Shown one piece after another: positions 30,825 through 41,077 of a stretch of 64,000 bases of DNA (its first letter is position 1; each line of letters begins with the position of its first letter). A model generated the notes under the pieces. That model had not been told where the DNA came from and did no database searches. It saw only the letters and a list, made by a program, of their open reading frames with translations. Origin of the DNA: Odontocerum albicorne (Eukaryota > Arthropoda > Insecta > Trichoptera > Odontoceridae); NCBI GenBank assembly GCA_949825065.1, contig OX463838.1, forward strand, positions 1,900,251 to 1,964,250, read 5' to 3'. The position numbers and the translations under genes are program-made.

Positions 30825-30985
30825 TTTAATTAACGACACAACAGTGTCTTTATATACAAATGAACATGTGACAGGTTATACAAGTACTTAAAATTATTGA
30901 CAAATAATACAAAACTTTATCTTCAACTAACATGAAGATACAAAAAACAGTAGTAATAATAAATTACATTTATTTTTAGTCAAAC
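30825..30985 (-). repeat. Repeat family H, probable LINE 3' end
   Basis: TTTATTTATTTAATTAACGA at the left suggests a (TAAA)-type 3' tail read on the minus strand. ACGACACAACAGTG and CTAACATGAAGATAC match the split copy at 13931-14660. Confidence 0.5.
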
Positions 30986-30999
30986 ACTTTATTCCACTT

Positions 31000-31305
31000 G
31001 GCTCTTATCTTTTCAAACCTAATAGTAAGCGGGAAGAGCGACAGCTGAGATGGTACGGGCACATAAGACGGAGACCACCAGATTATACTGTAAATCAGGC
31101 AATGTCTGTGGATCTTCCTCGACAGCTGTCCAGAGGAAGACCAAAGAACTCCTGGATGACTCAATGCTCCAAAATCTTGCAAAGAAACGGCCTAGATGAA
31201 AGCGACACCCAGAACCGAAGAATATATATCCTGAGAACGAGAAGAGCCGACCCCAACAGCCTACCTAGGCAATGAGTTGAGACAGTGCCAGGAAGAAGAA
31301 GACGG
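31000..31305 (+). mobile_element. RTE family N (subgroup beta) with 12-bp TSD
   Basis: Flanked by TTTATTCCACTT (30988-30999, 31306-31317). Coding remnants: REERQLRWYGHIRRRPPDYT, NQAMSVDLPRQLSRGRPKNS and RTRRADPNSLPRQ stop, then GTGCCAGGAAGAAGAAG. Confidence 0.93.
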
Positions 31306-31329
31306 TTTATTCCACTTATTCAATATTCT

Positions 31330-31760
31330 TGTTCATAATAAGTGGAATAAATCATCAATCCGGTCGTGTTCTCATGACTGTGCACCGTGACTTCCATTAC
31401 AGCCTCCGACGACTCTCCATCCATCCCTGTACTCCGCGGCTCAAAAGTCAGTTGTCAAATCCAGTTGCATCTCTCACTTCAACGTCAGTTCAACGTATAT
31501 GGATTCTTCCTATGTGCGTCGCCCTTACTTCAGTAACAACAAACCTCTCCAAACTGTCACCTTGACCAAGAACAATGTGCCCAAAGAATTGGAGGACTCG
31601 TCGGAGGCATATTGTCGATAGACTGTCGGTGATTCTCAGATTTGCGAGAATAAAGGCGTAAGTTTGCCTTGCTGTCCATGGAATTCGTAACACCCTTCTC
31701 CAGCAACACATTTCAAATGCATCTATTCTACGTCTCTCTCTTACTCTCAGGCGCAATAAA
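31330..31760 (-). mobile_element. RTE family E, second copy
   Basis: The minus strand holds RVRERRRIDAFEMCCWRRVL, RIPWTARQT and SLSTICLRRVLQFFGHIVLG. Less decayed than the copy at 2345-2805. Open part 31490-31760; upstream codons to 31855 are not part of the element. Confidence 0.8.
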
Positions 31761-31864
31761 CAGCGTTTGACTAAATAAATTTCAATGTCTTTAAACCTCC
31801 ACAACGTTAATGCCTTAACTATAAACAATGTTAATGCCTTAGCTATAAATAACATTAACTAATA

Positions 31865-32105
31865 CATTCTCTCCGAAAGTAATTCGAAATTTAAATCTCG
31901 GTGGGTCCGTGATAAATGAAAAGATGGAAACTATACTGAACGAATTTTAAATACCTAGCTAACAATTTTTGAACCGGTATAAATGGGGACGATGTATAAA
32001 TTATACGAGTATATATAAACAAATTCTATATTTATGAATACATATTTTCATAAATGTAGAATTTGTTTTACTTCCGTGAATATTTCATGGGCTGCAACTA
32101 GTGAT
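31865..32105 (-). repeat. Repeat family Q, inverted copy
   Basis: Reverse orientation of the tandem pair at 34864-35475: shares GTTGCAGCCC(A/G)TGAAATATT, ACAAATTCTACATTTATGAA and TTTAAATACCTAGCTAAC. Confidence 0.75.
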
Positions 32106-32324
32106 AATTATCATTAAAGAAGTCATCTAAATCAAGATAAAATCAGGTTCATTATCTCAGTATCTGCAATCGTTAGTTCATAGTCCGTATTCGGTATAAT
32201 GACAGAAGACTGGTACAAGAACGCAGTCGACACCTTCCTATCTTTACACTCAACTTGCTTTTTTTAATAATATTTTTAATCTGTCGATAATACTGGATTT
32301 GAATCCCGAGATAGAGCGCCCTTA
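32106..32324. other. Intron; start of repeat T
   Basis: 32266-32324 (TTTTTAATCTGTCGATAATA..GAATCCCGAGATAGAG) matches 49553-49600; the rest shows nothing. Confidence 0.45.
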
Positions 32325-32400
32325 AAGAGAGGATAATAGAGCGCCATTAAAGAGAGGATAATAGAGCGCCCTTAAAGAGAGGATAATAGAGCGCCCTTAA
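32325..32400. repeat. 25-bp tandem array (left part), split by K4
   Basis: The unit is AAAGAGAGGATAATAGAGCG plus CCCTT, about three copies. The array continues after the K4 element at 33032-33065. The single-unit form is seen in repeat T at 49595-49625. Confidence 0.85.
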
Positions 32401-33031
32401 CCTTTCCTTCCCTGTGTTGGGTATCTTCTACACGTTGCTTCTAATAACCATCAATATCTCTATACATATAATAAATACCAGGTTAAGATTTTAGGTATTC
32501 CTCCATAATATATTTACGCATTGATTTAAAAAATAATATTAATAATAATCAGAATTTATCGACTACATCGAGGTGTTTTGTAAAGATCGAAAACAAATTC
32601 GCATTTAAACGCTGTGAGTGCCTCGTCTTGACGATAGGTGAATAGTATGCGGGAAGCGCGACACTATATTCGCATCTCACTCTTGCATACTAGACTGAAT
32701 TGCGAGAACCTGAATTGTCTCAACGTCGCAAGCAAAGGCGTAAGCGCTGGGGTATGCGACAGACGTTCCGCGCCACTAGTAGCTTCTAGGCTTGCAAATA
32801 GGTTAGACGTACGCCCGTTCCGTGAGCGTTTTTTAATGTTTTCAGATGGTTTTTTAATGTTTTCAGCAAGTAAATCTCAATTATTATAATTTTTAACTTC
32901 AATTATAATTAATTAAGGGGATTATCTATGAATGTTCTTATTTTTCCGATTTAAAATCGCTAATTTTTGATTGCGTACTCACTACCCAACACCGGATCAC
33001 GCGTATTATTTTTATCACCGTAAGAGAAGGG
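32401..33031 (+). mobile_element. piggyBac-like MITE family K, copy 4
   Basis: 631 bp between TTAA at 32397-32400 and 33032-33035, inserted in the TTAA of the 25-bp array unit. Contains a local duplication of TTTTTTAATGTTTTCAGATG (around 32830-32862), also seen in copy 5. Confidence 0.93.
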
Positions 33032-33108
33032 TTAAAAAGAGGATAATAGAGCGCCATTAAAGAGAGTCTGCTTTCTAAATGGCGTTAAATAAATTGTATT
33101 TTTTTTTA
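33032..33108. repeat. 25-bp array (right part) and end of repeat T
   Basis: AAGAGGATAATAGAGCGCCA then AAGAGAGTCTGCTTTCTAAA; the latter matches the 3' part of repeat T at 49606-49660. Confidence 0.75.
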
Positions 33109-33470
33109 ATGGGATGCATAACCTCTGTTGGGGGCGTTTTTAAATTGTCATCTTATTATTATCATTTTCTCACGTGACACGGATACAGTTAAACGTACAA
33201 GACACAAGCAGAGGGAAAAGTATGTGATGGGGGCGGAGGGCGAGAGGAATAAGGAAGTAGAGGTTTTGTAGTATACAGGCGAGGGGGCGCTTGCCACATG
33301 CCAATGTTTGCACTGAACTAAAATAAAAACTTCATATCGAGGGCAATGTATTGCCGGCAAGGTTGCCATTGTAGTCAGGAATACTAATTGGATGGTATAT
33401 TGGCAGGGATAATTTGACGAGAATAAGTACTATACAAGTATGGGCACATAGCAACTAAGTATACACTATT
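33109..33470. other. Intron, nothing recognised
   Basis: GC-richer block at about 33220-33310 without coding motifs. Confidence 0.4.
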
Positions 33471-33474
33471 GTTC

Positions 33475-33684
33475 GTTGTTTCTCAGCTTTTTTAGTTTTG
33501 CGACACCCCCAAAAGATAAAAAAAATTAAGAATTCACGACCTTCTGCAAAAACTTAAAATAAATGTGTTCGTTTCAAATGTGTTTCTTTCCTTTAGTACA
33601 TGTAAGTTACTTTAATTGTCGCGACCTCCCTGATACTTCAGCGCCATACTCTTGAGGGTCACGTCCCACAGGCTGAGAAACAAC
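33475..33684. mobile_element. Small hAT-like MITE
   Basis: Inverted ends GTTGTTTCTCAGC and GCTGAGAAACAAC around 210 bp. Internal GCGACACCCCC and CGCGACCTCC resemble hAT MITE subterminal motifs. Only GTTC is repeated at both flanks, so the TSD is not convincing. Confidence 0.65.
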
Positions 33685-33799
33685 GTTCTTTTTCATAAAT
33701 TGCTTCCAGTTTTATTGTGAACTTTTCATATGCAACTATGATAATTTTTTTGTCGGACCTTTGTATGTTAAGGCCAATGTGAATGAATGCCCATTTTCA

Positions 33800-34130
33800 G
33801 TGACAACCTCCTTGGGCAAGTTGGTAAGATGCTAGATTTCTTCTCGAGGGTTTCGGGTTCGAGACGACGTTCTACAAAGCCGAAGTTAGCCGATTATGGC
33901 CGACAGTCTCTTTCTTAAGCCCGATGTATATTACTTATCGCCGGGTACTGTACCAATTTATTTGTAGTGTTGCCAACACGTGCAATAACAAATCGTGAGT
34001 TCCGTGCCTATTCCAGTGGTTTTAATCTCGAAGGTTGGATTACTGAGACCGAAGGTAACGAATGGCTGAAGATTGTGTCCCGACCACGTTCATCAACATG
34101 TGCGAAATAAATAAATTAAGAAGAAGAACC
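33800..34130 (+). mobile_element. tRNA-derived SINE, family R, RTE-like tail
   Basis: The head ACCTCCTTGGGCAAGTTGGT (A box) and GGGTTTCGGGTTCGAGACG (B box) is followed by a body of about 250 bp, ending AAATAAATTAAGAAGAAGAA. The GAAGAA end is the 3' signature of the RTE families here, suggesting an RTE partner. Confidence 0.72.
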
Positions 34131-34863
34131 AGTGAGATATTTTGGAGTAAGCAGAGAGAACAGATTTTCCAAACTTTCTAGCCATGTTCACGGCTCTCAC
34201 TTCATCCGCATCCATACATCTCGTCATATATGTTCTCTTGTTTTTAATATTTCTTACCTTTCCCTCAGTTAAAATTTCTCTTACTATCTCCTTCCACTCT
34301 CTCCTTGGTGTACCTCAATTTATTTCAGACATATATATTTGATAAGTGATTATTTTGCAGCTCATTCTGTCAATTTGGACCAAGCATCTCAAGATTGAAC
34401 CATTTTATCCTCTTTTTCCTCAAACATTCTTAAAAAAGATATTCTAAGCAAGGTACATATTTCTACTGTATTTATTCTGCTTTTCTTACTCCTTTTCAAT
34501 TACAAGAGTTGAGTTTGAAAAAAAAGACAATCCTAAGTCTTCCACACTATTTTAGTACCAACTTTGGTGCGTAGGAGGGAAATTTTGACGTGGAAAAAGA
34601 ATGAAAGAAGCGCCGACTATATGCGATAGAAATGCGTAAAAAAATCGTCAGGTAACAATACTCCAAAGTGCTAGCGCTAGTGTTATTGCCTCTTTGGGGT
34701 AGTATTGCCAATACGTCAATGACGAAACTAAAGTTACGAGCCTACGTAAAAAATCAATACATCAATAAGTTAAGATAAAAACCTTGTTAAAACTTATTTT
34801 TTGAATTCCGAAACCATCCATTTAAAAGATTTTTTCAGCAAATAAAATACACGAGTATATTTT
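34131..34863. other. Intron with an imperfect hairpin
   Basis: Near 34657-34703 CAATACTCCAAAG faces CTTTGGGGTAGTATTG around GTGCTAGCGCTAGTG. Otherwise no recognised feature; 34130-34320 faintly resembles repeat G. Confidence 0.4.
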
Positions 34864-35475
34864 ACTAGTTGCAGCCCGTGAAATATTCACGGAAGTAAAA
34901 CAAATTCTACATTTATGAAAATAAATATTCATAAATGTAAAATTTGTTTATATATATCATTTATACATCGTCCCCTTTTACATCGCTTCAAAAATTGTTA
35001 GCTAGGTATTTAAAATTCGTTCAGTATCACGGACCAACCGAGATTCAAATTTCGAATTACTTTCGGAGAGAATCCAAGTATTCCTCTCTCGCTCTCTTGT
35101 ATTCAAAATTCAATTCTCGTATTCTTTCTTTGACGACAACCATCGTACGGGTTTTGGCCTATTTATACTGTGACTAGTTGCAACCCTTGAAATATTCACA
35201 GAAGCAAAACAAATTCTACATTTATGAAAATATATATTCATAAATATAAAATTTGTTTATATATATCATTTATACATCGTCCCCTTTTACACCGGTTCAA
35301 AAATTGTTAGCTAGGTATTTAAAATTCGTTCAGTATAATTTTTTATCACGGACCCACCGAGATTCGAATTTCAAAGTATTCTTCTCTCGCTCTCTTGTAT
35401 TCAAAATTAAATTCTCGTATTCTTTCTTTGACGACAACCATCGTTTGGGTTTTGGCCTATTTATACTATGATTTA
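34864..35475 (+). repeat. Repeat family Q, two head-to-tail copies of about 309 bp
   Basis: TAGTTGCA(G/A)CCC..TGAAATATTCAC recurs at 34866 and 35175. Each copy has a strong AT hairpin (ACAAATTCTACATTTATGAA facing TTCATAAATGTAAAATTTGT) and ends TTTTGGCCTATTTATACT. Class unknown; possibly a Helitron- or SINE-like tandem. Confidence 0.75.
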
Positions 35476-35713
35476 GTTACTATGACAAGATGTTTTTTAA
35501 TACATAATTAATGAAAAAAAAAACAACAGATAATTTAAAGACGTATAATTTATATGGACCTGAGTTTGTTGCTTTTATTTTTAATGCCCCTAGTTAACTA
35601 GGCTTTTGCCTGTATTTTACTGAAGATATACCAATAAAAGGGGTGGGCATACATGAGGTCAACGAAAGCCACATTCTGAATTTTCATATATATAAAGAGC
35701 CACACCATAGTCA
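35476..35713. other. AT-rich intron
   Basis: Nothing recognised. Confidence 0.45.
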
Positions 35714-36227
35714 CGTTCTCTTCTCCCTGGCTCCATCCCAACTCACTGTCTGCGAAGACTATTAAGGTCAGCTCTCCTCGTCCTCAGGTTGTATGCTCTT
35801 CTGTCCCGGACTACGTCCCCCAGGCCGTGCCTCTGCATCAGGTTATCTTTTTGCACCACCCACGAATTCTTTGGTCTTCCTCTGGTTGTTATTCGAGGAA
35901 GATCCATGGAGATTGCCTGGTTCACAATGTGATCGGGTGCTCTGCGTCCAACGTGGCCATACCATCTCAATCGCCTCTCCTCCATCTTACTGTTGATGTC
36001 TATAACACCTAGGCTTCCACGAATGCGTGAGCTTTTGATTTTGTCTCTTAGGGACACACCAGCTGACCATCTTAGCATGCGCATTTCAGCAGTTTCTAGT
36101 TGCCTAGAGTAAGAGTTATACATCGTCCAGCATTCGCAGCCATAGAGGAGTGTAGGTCTGACAATCATTTGGTATACTTTTCCTTTTAACTTTACTGGCA
36201 TTTTCGGATCACATAGAACTCCCAAAA
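35714..36227 (-). mobile_element. RTE family N (subgroup alpha), open ORF2 end
   Basis: Minus-strand CDS 35743-36225: MGVLCDPKMPVKLKGKVYQM, IVRPTLLYGCECWTMYNSYS, RRLRWYGHVGRRAPDHIVNQ and ADLNSLRRQ stop. 160 codons without a stop. Tail TTGGGATGGAGCCAGGGAGA. 5' truncated; no TSD resolved. Confidence 0.88.
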
Positions 36228-36622
36228 AGTTAATTTTATCCGGTATCGTACAGCGGAACTTTTCAGGGAGTATCAGGTATTTAACGTAACTTACATTTCA
36301 GATGGCCAAAAAGTTATGTAGTATCGTAAAATATTATTTTACAATACATCTATTCCTCGATTCATGCGGGTTATTTGTCCGCGATTTCTCTTTAACGCGG
36401 GTAAGAAAACAGTTTTTTTTAAGACGATCTTGTTTATTATAATTTGAATTTTGTGTAGTAAATTATACAGATGGACGACTGCGCATTCGCCTCAATCGGC
36501 GTGCTTGTCACTGAAGTTAAGGTCAACGGGGCGGCAGACCATCAACGTAATTTTATTATCAAATTGAATAGTATGATGAACAATAATAATATTCTTACCA
36601 AAAATTAATAATGCTTTATAAT
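36228..36622. other. AT-rich intron
   Basis: No recognised feature. Confidence 0.45.
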
Positions 36623-36624
36623 AT

Positions 36625-37450
36625 TATGTGTTAACATAAGTTGTGTCCGTTTTTTTCAAATTTATAAATGAGCACCAAAAGTAAAACAAAATGGTAAAGG
36701 TTATACGTCATTCGAAATAAAATTTTCTGATCTACAAGATATTGTCTTTGCTTTTATGTTACATATATTATTTGATTTGATTACAAGCCTTCAAAGTGGA
36801 ATGTCAAGTAGACGAAAGTGAGCATTTTCGACACATCCTTCTGCTCGCGTCACCTCATTAACGTTCGACGATTGATTTTTGTTGTTTTCACTCAAAACAT
36901 GTGGAATCCAAGCGCCGAACTTCTGGACTTTTCCCATTGATTTAAGATGGCGGTATACAGTCATGTGACTACAATTCATTTCATCAGCCAATTATACGGT
37001 GGTTTGAAGGGGATCTTCATAAATAATATGGTTAATGCAGTCCTCATCGAAATCCACTGGTCGTCCGGAACGCTCCATGTCTTTCAGGTCGAAATTACCG
37101 TCTTTGAAACGCAAAAAACATCGACGAGCTGTCCTTTCATTCATAGCATCTCCACCGTACACTTTGCAAATATCGCGAGCAGCTTTGGCAGCTTTATTCC
37201 CTCGATTGAACGCGAACAGAAGGAGGTGTCGAAAATGCTCACTTTCGTCTATTTGATATTCCATTTCGAAGGCTTGTAATCAAATAAAATAATATACTCG
37301 TATGTAACGTAAAAGCAAACACAATATATTGTAGAAGGGAAAAATTTTCTTTCGAATGACGTATAATAACCTTTACCATTTTGTTTTACTTTTGGTGCTC
37401 ATTTTTAAATTTGAAAAAAAAAAACGGACACAACTTACGTTAGCACCCAA
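36625..37450. mobile_element. Fold-back mariner derivative, copy 2
   Basis: Both ends are the same (5') mariner terminus. The left end is TTATGTGTTAACATAAGTTG on the plus strand; the right end is its inverted form, each flanked by TA (36623-36624, 37451-37452). The left 230 bp repeat, inverted, the right 230 bp including the first codons (CAAGTAGACGAAAGTGAGCA). The orientation switches at AACGTTCGA (about 36850-36862). The 3' half of the original transposon is missing. Confidence 0.88.
36862..37264 (-). pseudogene. Mariner transposase N-terminal half
   Basis: Starts MEYQIDESEHFRHLLLFAFN, runs through RWFLRFKDGNFDLKDMER-like sequence and GRPVDFDEDC, has a break after DPLQTTV, and continues ADEMNCSHMTVYRHLKSMG and KVQKFGAWIPHVLSENNKNQ to the inversion point. 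Contains both HTHs, no catalytic domain. Confidence 0.87.
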
Positions 37451-37452
37451 TA

Positions 37453-37591
37453 ACTATCTTTGATTTTAATAACGTTTGTAGATACGATTTTTTTGTACTT
37501 TTATTCGACATTTGAACGAATGCCTATTACCAGATACTGTATCTGTGTATTTGACTATGGTACCACCGGAGATGACTGTGCTAGCCAATAT
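37453..37591. other. Short intron spacer
   Basis: Nothing recognised. Confidence 0.45.
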
Positions 37592-37663
37592 GTGATAGGC
37601 ATATGTTATGTGATAGGCATATGTTATGTGATAGGCATATGTTATGTGATAGGTATATGTTAG
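37592..37663. repeat. 18-bp tandem repeat, 4 copies
   Basis: The unit is GTGATAGGCATATGTTAT, nearly perfect; the centre CATATG is palindromic. Confidence 0.92.
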
Positions 37664-38137
37664 TGTTGCACATAGGTCAAAGAGCTTCAGTACTTGCAGT
37701 TTGTCTGCTTTTTCTTTCTCCATAGGATTCTTGATACCTAGCAACAATTCTACGCCATTTGCCTCCATCGGCTGCTGTTTCCCAGTTGTGCTAAGCTTTA
37801 ATGTTTTCAAGCGCCTCATGCAGTACGTTTGATGATACTTTTTGGAAATCTGTATTAAGGCATGCGGACTTTAGATGCAGACTACCGCAGGAAAGCGCGC
37901 GACACCAGAAATTCAATACCACAGCAGTTAGCTCATGTCAAAACTGCACCAATTGATATTCTATGGTCCAATCAATTCTTAATCATTTATCTTAAGTGCC
38001 TGATGACATTTTTCCAAATTTATAGCTAATGTGTCTCCATTTCTATGTATTATAAGCTTTTGGAAGTTTCTTGCTTAAATTTACGCGAATTTTCCTGGAA
38101 CATGTATACCGCGAACATCTATAGATGGTAGGTATAC
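37664..38137. other. Intron, nothing recognised
   Basis: A minus-strand frame of 117 codons overlaps the 18-bp array and has no known motif. Confidence 0.45.
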
Positions 38138-38141
38138 TTAA

Positions 38142-38772
38142 CCTTTCCTTCCCTGTGTTGGGTATCTTCTACACGTTGCTTCTAATAACCATCAATATCT
38201 CTATAAATATAATAAATACAAGGTTAAGATTTTAAGTATTCCTCCATAATATATTTACGCATTTATTTAAAAAATAATATTAATAATAATCAGAATTTAT
38301 CGACTACATCGAGGTGTTTTGTAAAGATCGAAAACAAATTCGCATTTAAACGCTGCGAGTGCCTCGTCTTGACGATAGGTGAATAGTATGCGGGAAGCGC
38401 GACACTATATTCGCATCTCACTCTTGCATACTAGACTAAATTGCGAGGAGCTGAATTGTCTCAACGTCGCAAGCAAAGGCGTAAGCGCCGGGGTATGCGA
38501 CTGACGTTCCGCGCCACTAGTAGCCTCTAGGCTTGCAAATAGGTTAGACGTACCCCCGTTCCGTGAGCGTTTTTTAATGTTTTCAGATGGTTTTTTAATG
38601 TTTTCAGCAAATAAATCTCAATTATTATAATTTTTAACTTCAATTATAATGAATTAAGGGGATTATCTATGAATGTTCTTATTTTTCCGATTTAAAATCG
38701 CTAATTTTTTATTGCGTACTCACTACCCAACACCGGAGCACGCGTATTATTTTTATCACCGTAAGGGAAGGG
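38142..38772 (+). mobile_element. piggyBac-like MITE family K, copy 5
   Basis: 631 bp between TTAA at 38138-38141 and 38773-38776. Very close to copies 2 and 4, sharing with copy 4 the duplicated TTTTTTAATGTTTTCAGATG block. No transposase. Confidence 0.93.
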
Positions 38773-38776
38773 TTAA

Positions 38777-38966
38777 GAAAGCTTCCTTTTGAGCATTAAC
38801 TCTGTTATATCCAATTAGAATATTCTTTCTCACCGTGTGCTCGATGCTGAGTATTATGACCCTCTGCTTTGTCTTGAACTCGGCGCACCACATGTTTCCA
38901 TCCCTACCGGCCCTGGGCCATATTGAATGAGGCGCTTAGAGAGATCTCCTTTTTGGTTCATCCCTC
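38777..38966. other. Short intron spacer
   Basis: Nothing recognised. Confidence 0.4.
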
Positions 38967-38970
38967 TTAA

Positions 38971-39583
38971 CCTGTTCACCGCGTTAAAAATCAAATTCCA
39001 CGAATCCTGTGCGCGGCACAATTTCAGCGTTTTTTAATTTCTAAGTTTAAACACATATTTTGTTTAGAACCACTGATATTTGATTACAACACCAAGTAAA
39101 CATGACACTTAAGTAATTTTCTGATAATAAATAATAGTCATTACTCTTAAGGAGACTCATTAAATAAAGGAGATAAACTTAACATTACGTAAAATAAACA
39201 AAGGAATGCTACGATCAAATCAATGCTTCATGACACTCACCCAATCAAATGCATATAGCACTAGTAATGTTTATTTACGTAAGAGAGACTTAGTAATGTT
39301 TATTTACGTAAGAGAGACTCATCGCAGGACTGGATCCGAGCGACAGGTCGTTAATGCTGGAAATATTGAGAAACCAAAAAAATTCGGCGCTCTGTTTATT
39401 CAACAATATCTCATAAACTAATATATTATTTGACAAGGTTTTCAGAGATGTCGCTAGAATAAAGATTATTTTAAATTTTAGTTCAATTTTTATTCCGGTT
39501 TTGTCATTTTTTTTAAGTATTTGTGATTTGAAACTTGGATTGTCGTCAGATCACAGGCGTTTGTACTCCCCGCGGGAAACATG
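38971..39583 (+). mobile_element. TTAA-flanked element family S, long form (613 bp)
   Basis: TTAA at 38967-38970 and 39584-39587; ends CCTGTTCACCGCG and, inverted, CATGTTTCCCGCGGGG. The outer parts match the 283-bp form at 52244-52526. The extra central 330 bp holds a 29-bp tandem pair (TAGTAATGTTTATTTACGTA + AGAGAGAC, 39263-39320). Confidence 0.82.
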
Positions 39584-39587
39584 TTAA

Positions 39588-40055
39588 AGGACACCTTCCT
39601 TTTGCTCACCTCCCTTTTCAACAATCTTTCTATCAACATGTCTAAAGTAGGTTAGGATTCTATCTCTGCGTGTTATCGAAAGATTTTCGGTAATTACCAA
39701 TTCCTGAATGATAGAGACATTGGTGCAACTGCAGATATGGAGTATCCACTTCCGATAGCACACCTCGAAGTAATATATTATGTCTGTTTAATTGTATTTC
39801 ATCGTCAATGTTTCCATTCCATATGGTGCCATGAAGAATACTCGAGAATTGAAAATTGATAAAAATATTTATTGAAGCTAATCAAGACCCATTGAGGTCT
39901 AGCAAACTAACCAATGGACTAACAAAAGTCCACAAATAATCCAGAGTGGATGTCAAAAGGTCAAGTTGGTACAACCCTAACCCGTGGTGAGGATACAACA
40001 GGTGTCGTATGGGTGGGGTGAGGTGGTAGGTGGGAGGGTCCAGGGGAGCGCTCAC
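39588..40055. other. Intron 3' of the first Pde11 exon seen
   Basis: Nothing recognised; the donor GTGAGC starts at 40055 on the minus strand. Confidence 0.45.
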
Positions 40056-40193
40056 CTGACGGGGGTGGTGGCGCCGGAGCGGGAGGGGGAGGGGTGCGGG
40101 TGCGGCCCCTCCCCGCCGCCTCCGCCTCCTAAGCCAGTTGGGGGGGTGGCATGAGACACCAGCCAAGCGTCGACCACGTTGCGCGTCGCCTTC
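40056..40193 (-). CDS. Pde11: Pde11-type phosphodiesterase, N-terminal exon
   Basis: A 138-nt internal exon. The acceptor TTTTCAG precedes one base completing a split codon, then KATRNVVDAWLVSHATPPTG, a Gly run, a His/Pro/Ser-rich stretch and SGATTPV with two bases of the next codon, ending at GTGAGC (phase 2). The following exon supplies the A that makes Arg, giving ATTPV-R-KISAHEF. The reading fits the N-terminal region of insect PDE11. The minus strand is very G-rich across the Gly run. The initiator exon upstream was not found. Confidence 0.85.
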
Positions 40194-40331
40194 CTGAAAA
40201 TAAAACAGAAAACTGAATTAGTAAAAAGTGATGAAATTTAATAATATAGTATAAATTTGTTTCGAGTTTATTTATTATTACTTCTTTTCAACATATGCAG
40301 ATGAGGAAATATCCAATCTTAAGGTCGTAAT
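40194..40331. other. Intron upstream of the N-terminal exon
   Basis: Acceptor pyrimidine tract and AT-rich sequence only. Confidence 0.45.
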
Positions 40332-40343
40332 CACCATGTTACT

Positions 40344-41065
40344 TCTTCTTCTTCCCAGTGTCATGTCAGGTCCCCCCCAGCGTTGAATATCACTTGAGAG
40401 TAGACATCTTTGTCCCCAGCAGCCCGAAAAAGATCTCAAACGCCTCTTATTTATTTTTTCAAAACAGGCTTAGCCCAATTACTTTGAAAATACAAAACAT
40501 CAAAATAGAAGAAAAATTACAAAGAGGAAAAAAAAAAAAGTTTTAAAATTATATAATATAAAATAAAAAATAATGCATATGCATACAAACGAGTATATAC
40601 ACACAAACATATTACACACATATATTCACAGTCATTTAGGTATGTTGATGAGTGCTTTCTAACGCGCTTAATCTAAGAAGATAATTTACTTTTGCTTTTG
40701 GTTATGTGATATGAAATATGTCAATATCCGAAGCAGTCCCGTTCAGAAGAGTTAAGGCCCTTCCAACAGGCATAGCGGCTGGAAGACCCGTTCTTGCGTA
40801 TGTTATTTACAACAGTTCTTGCCGGCGCAGTCTAGTGTAATTGTTAGGAACATTTAACGCTAATCTTTGTAGTAATGCTGGACAGCTCACAACTACTCGA
40901 ACGAGTTTGACAACGTATACCAGGAGACGCACATATCTTCTTACGCTCAAGGAGTTATACCCGAGCATGCCCAGCAGGAACTGAGTAGGATAAAGCCATG
41001 GATAGACACCGAACTCTCTCATATAGAGATATCGTTGATATTTTTTGAGATTTTCCTCTTGCCAA
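40344..41065 (-). mobile_element. RTE family C copy containing a nested LINE, 12-bp TSD
   Basis: Duplication CACCATGTTACT at 40332-40343 and 41066-41077 bounds the composite. Family-C sequence is at 40344-40447 (tail) and about 41046-41065 (GAGATTTTCCTCTTGCCAAC). Between them lies an unrelated LINE end. The C element arrived first, about 150 bp upstream of the Pde11 exon. Confidence 0.85.
40448..41045 (-). mobile_element. LINE 3' end nested in RTE C
   Basis: Minus strand: LGMLGYNSLSVRRYVRLLVY, VVKLVRVVVSCPALLQRLAL, NVPNNYTRLRRQELL, then after a stop ITYARTGLPAAMPVGRALTL. This L-G-..SL..RR...L.F.KL / LNVP pattern is the usual C-terminal end of Jockey/CR1-group ORF2. An AT-rich 3' UTR and A-rich tail follow (40448-40640). 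Confidence 0.82.
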
Positions 41066-41077
41066 CACCATGTTACT

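Noticed and set aside
34864..35475. Helitron
   Set aside because: Tandem ~309-bp units with an AT hairpin were seen, but no TC start, CTRR end or AT target could be established.
37466..37819. 117-codon minus-strand ORF
   Set aside because: A third of it is the 18-bp tandem repeat in translation; the remainder has no known motif.
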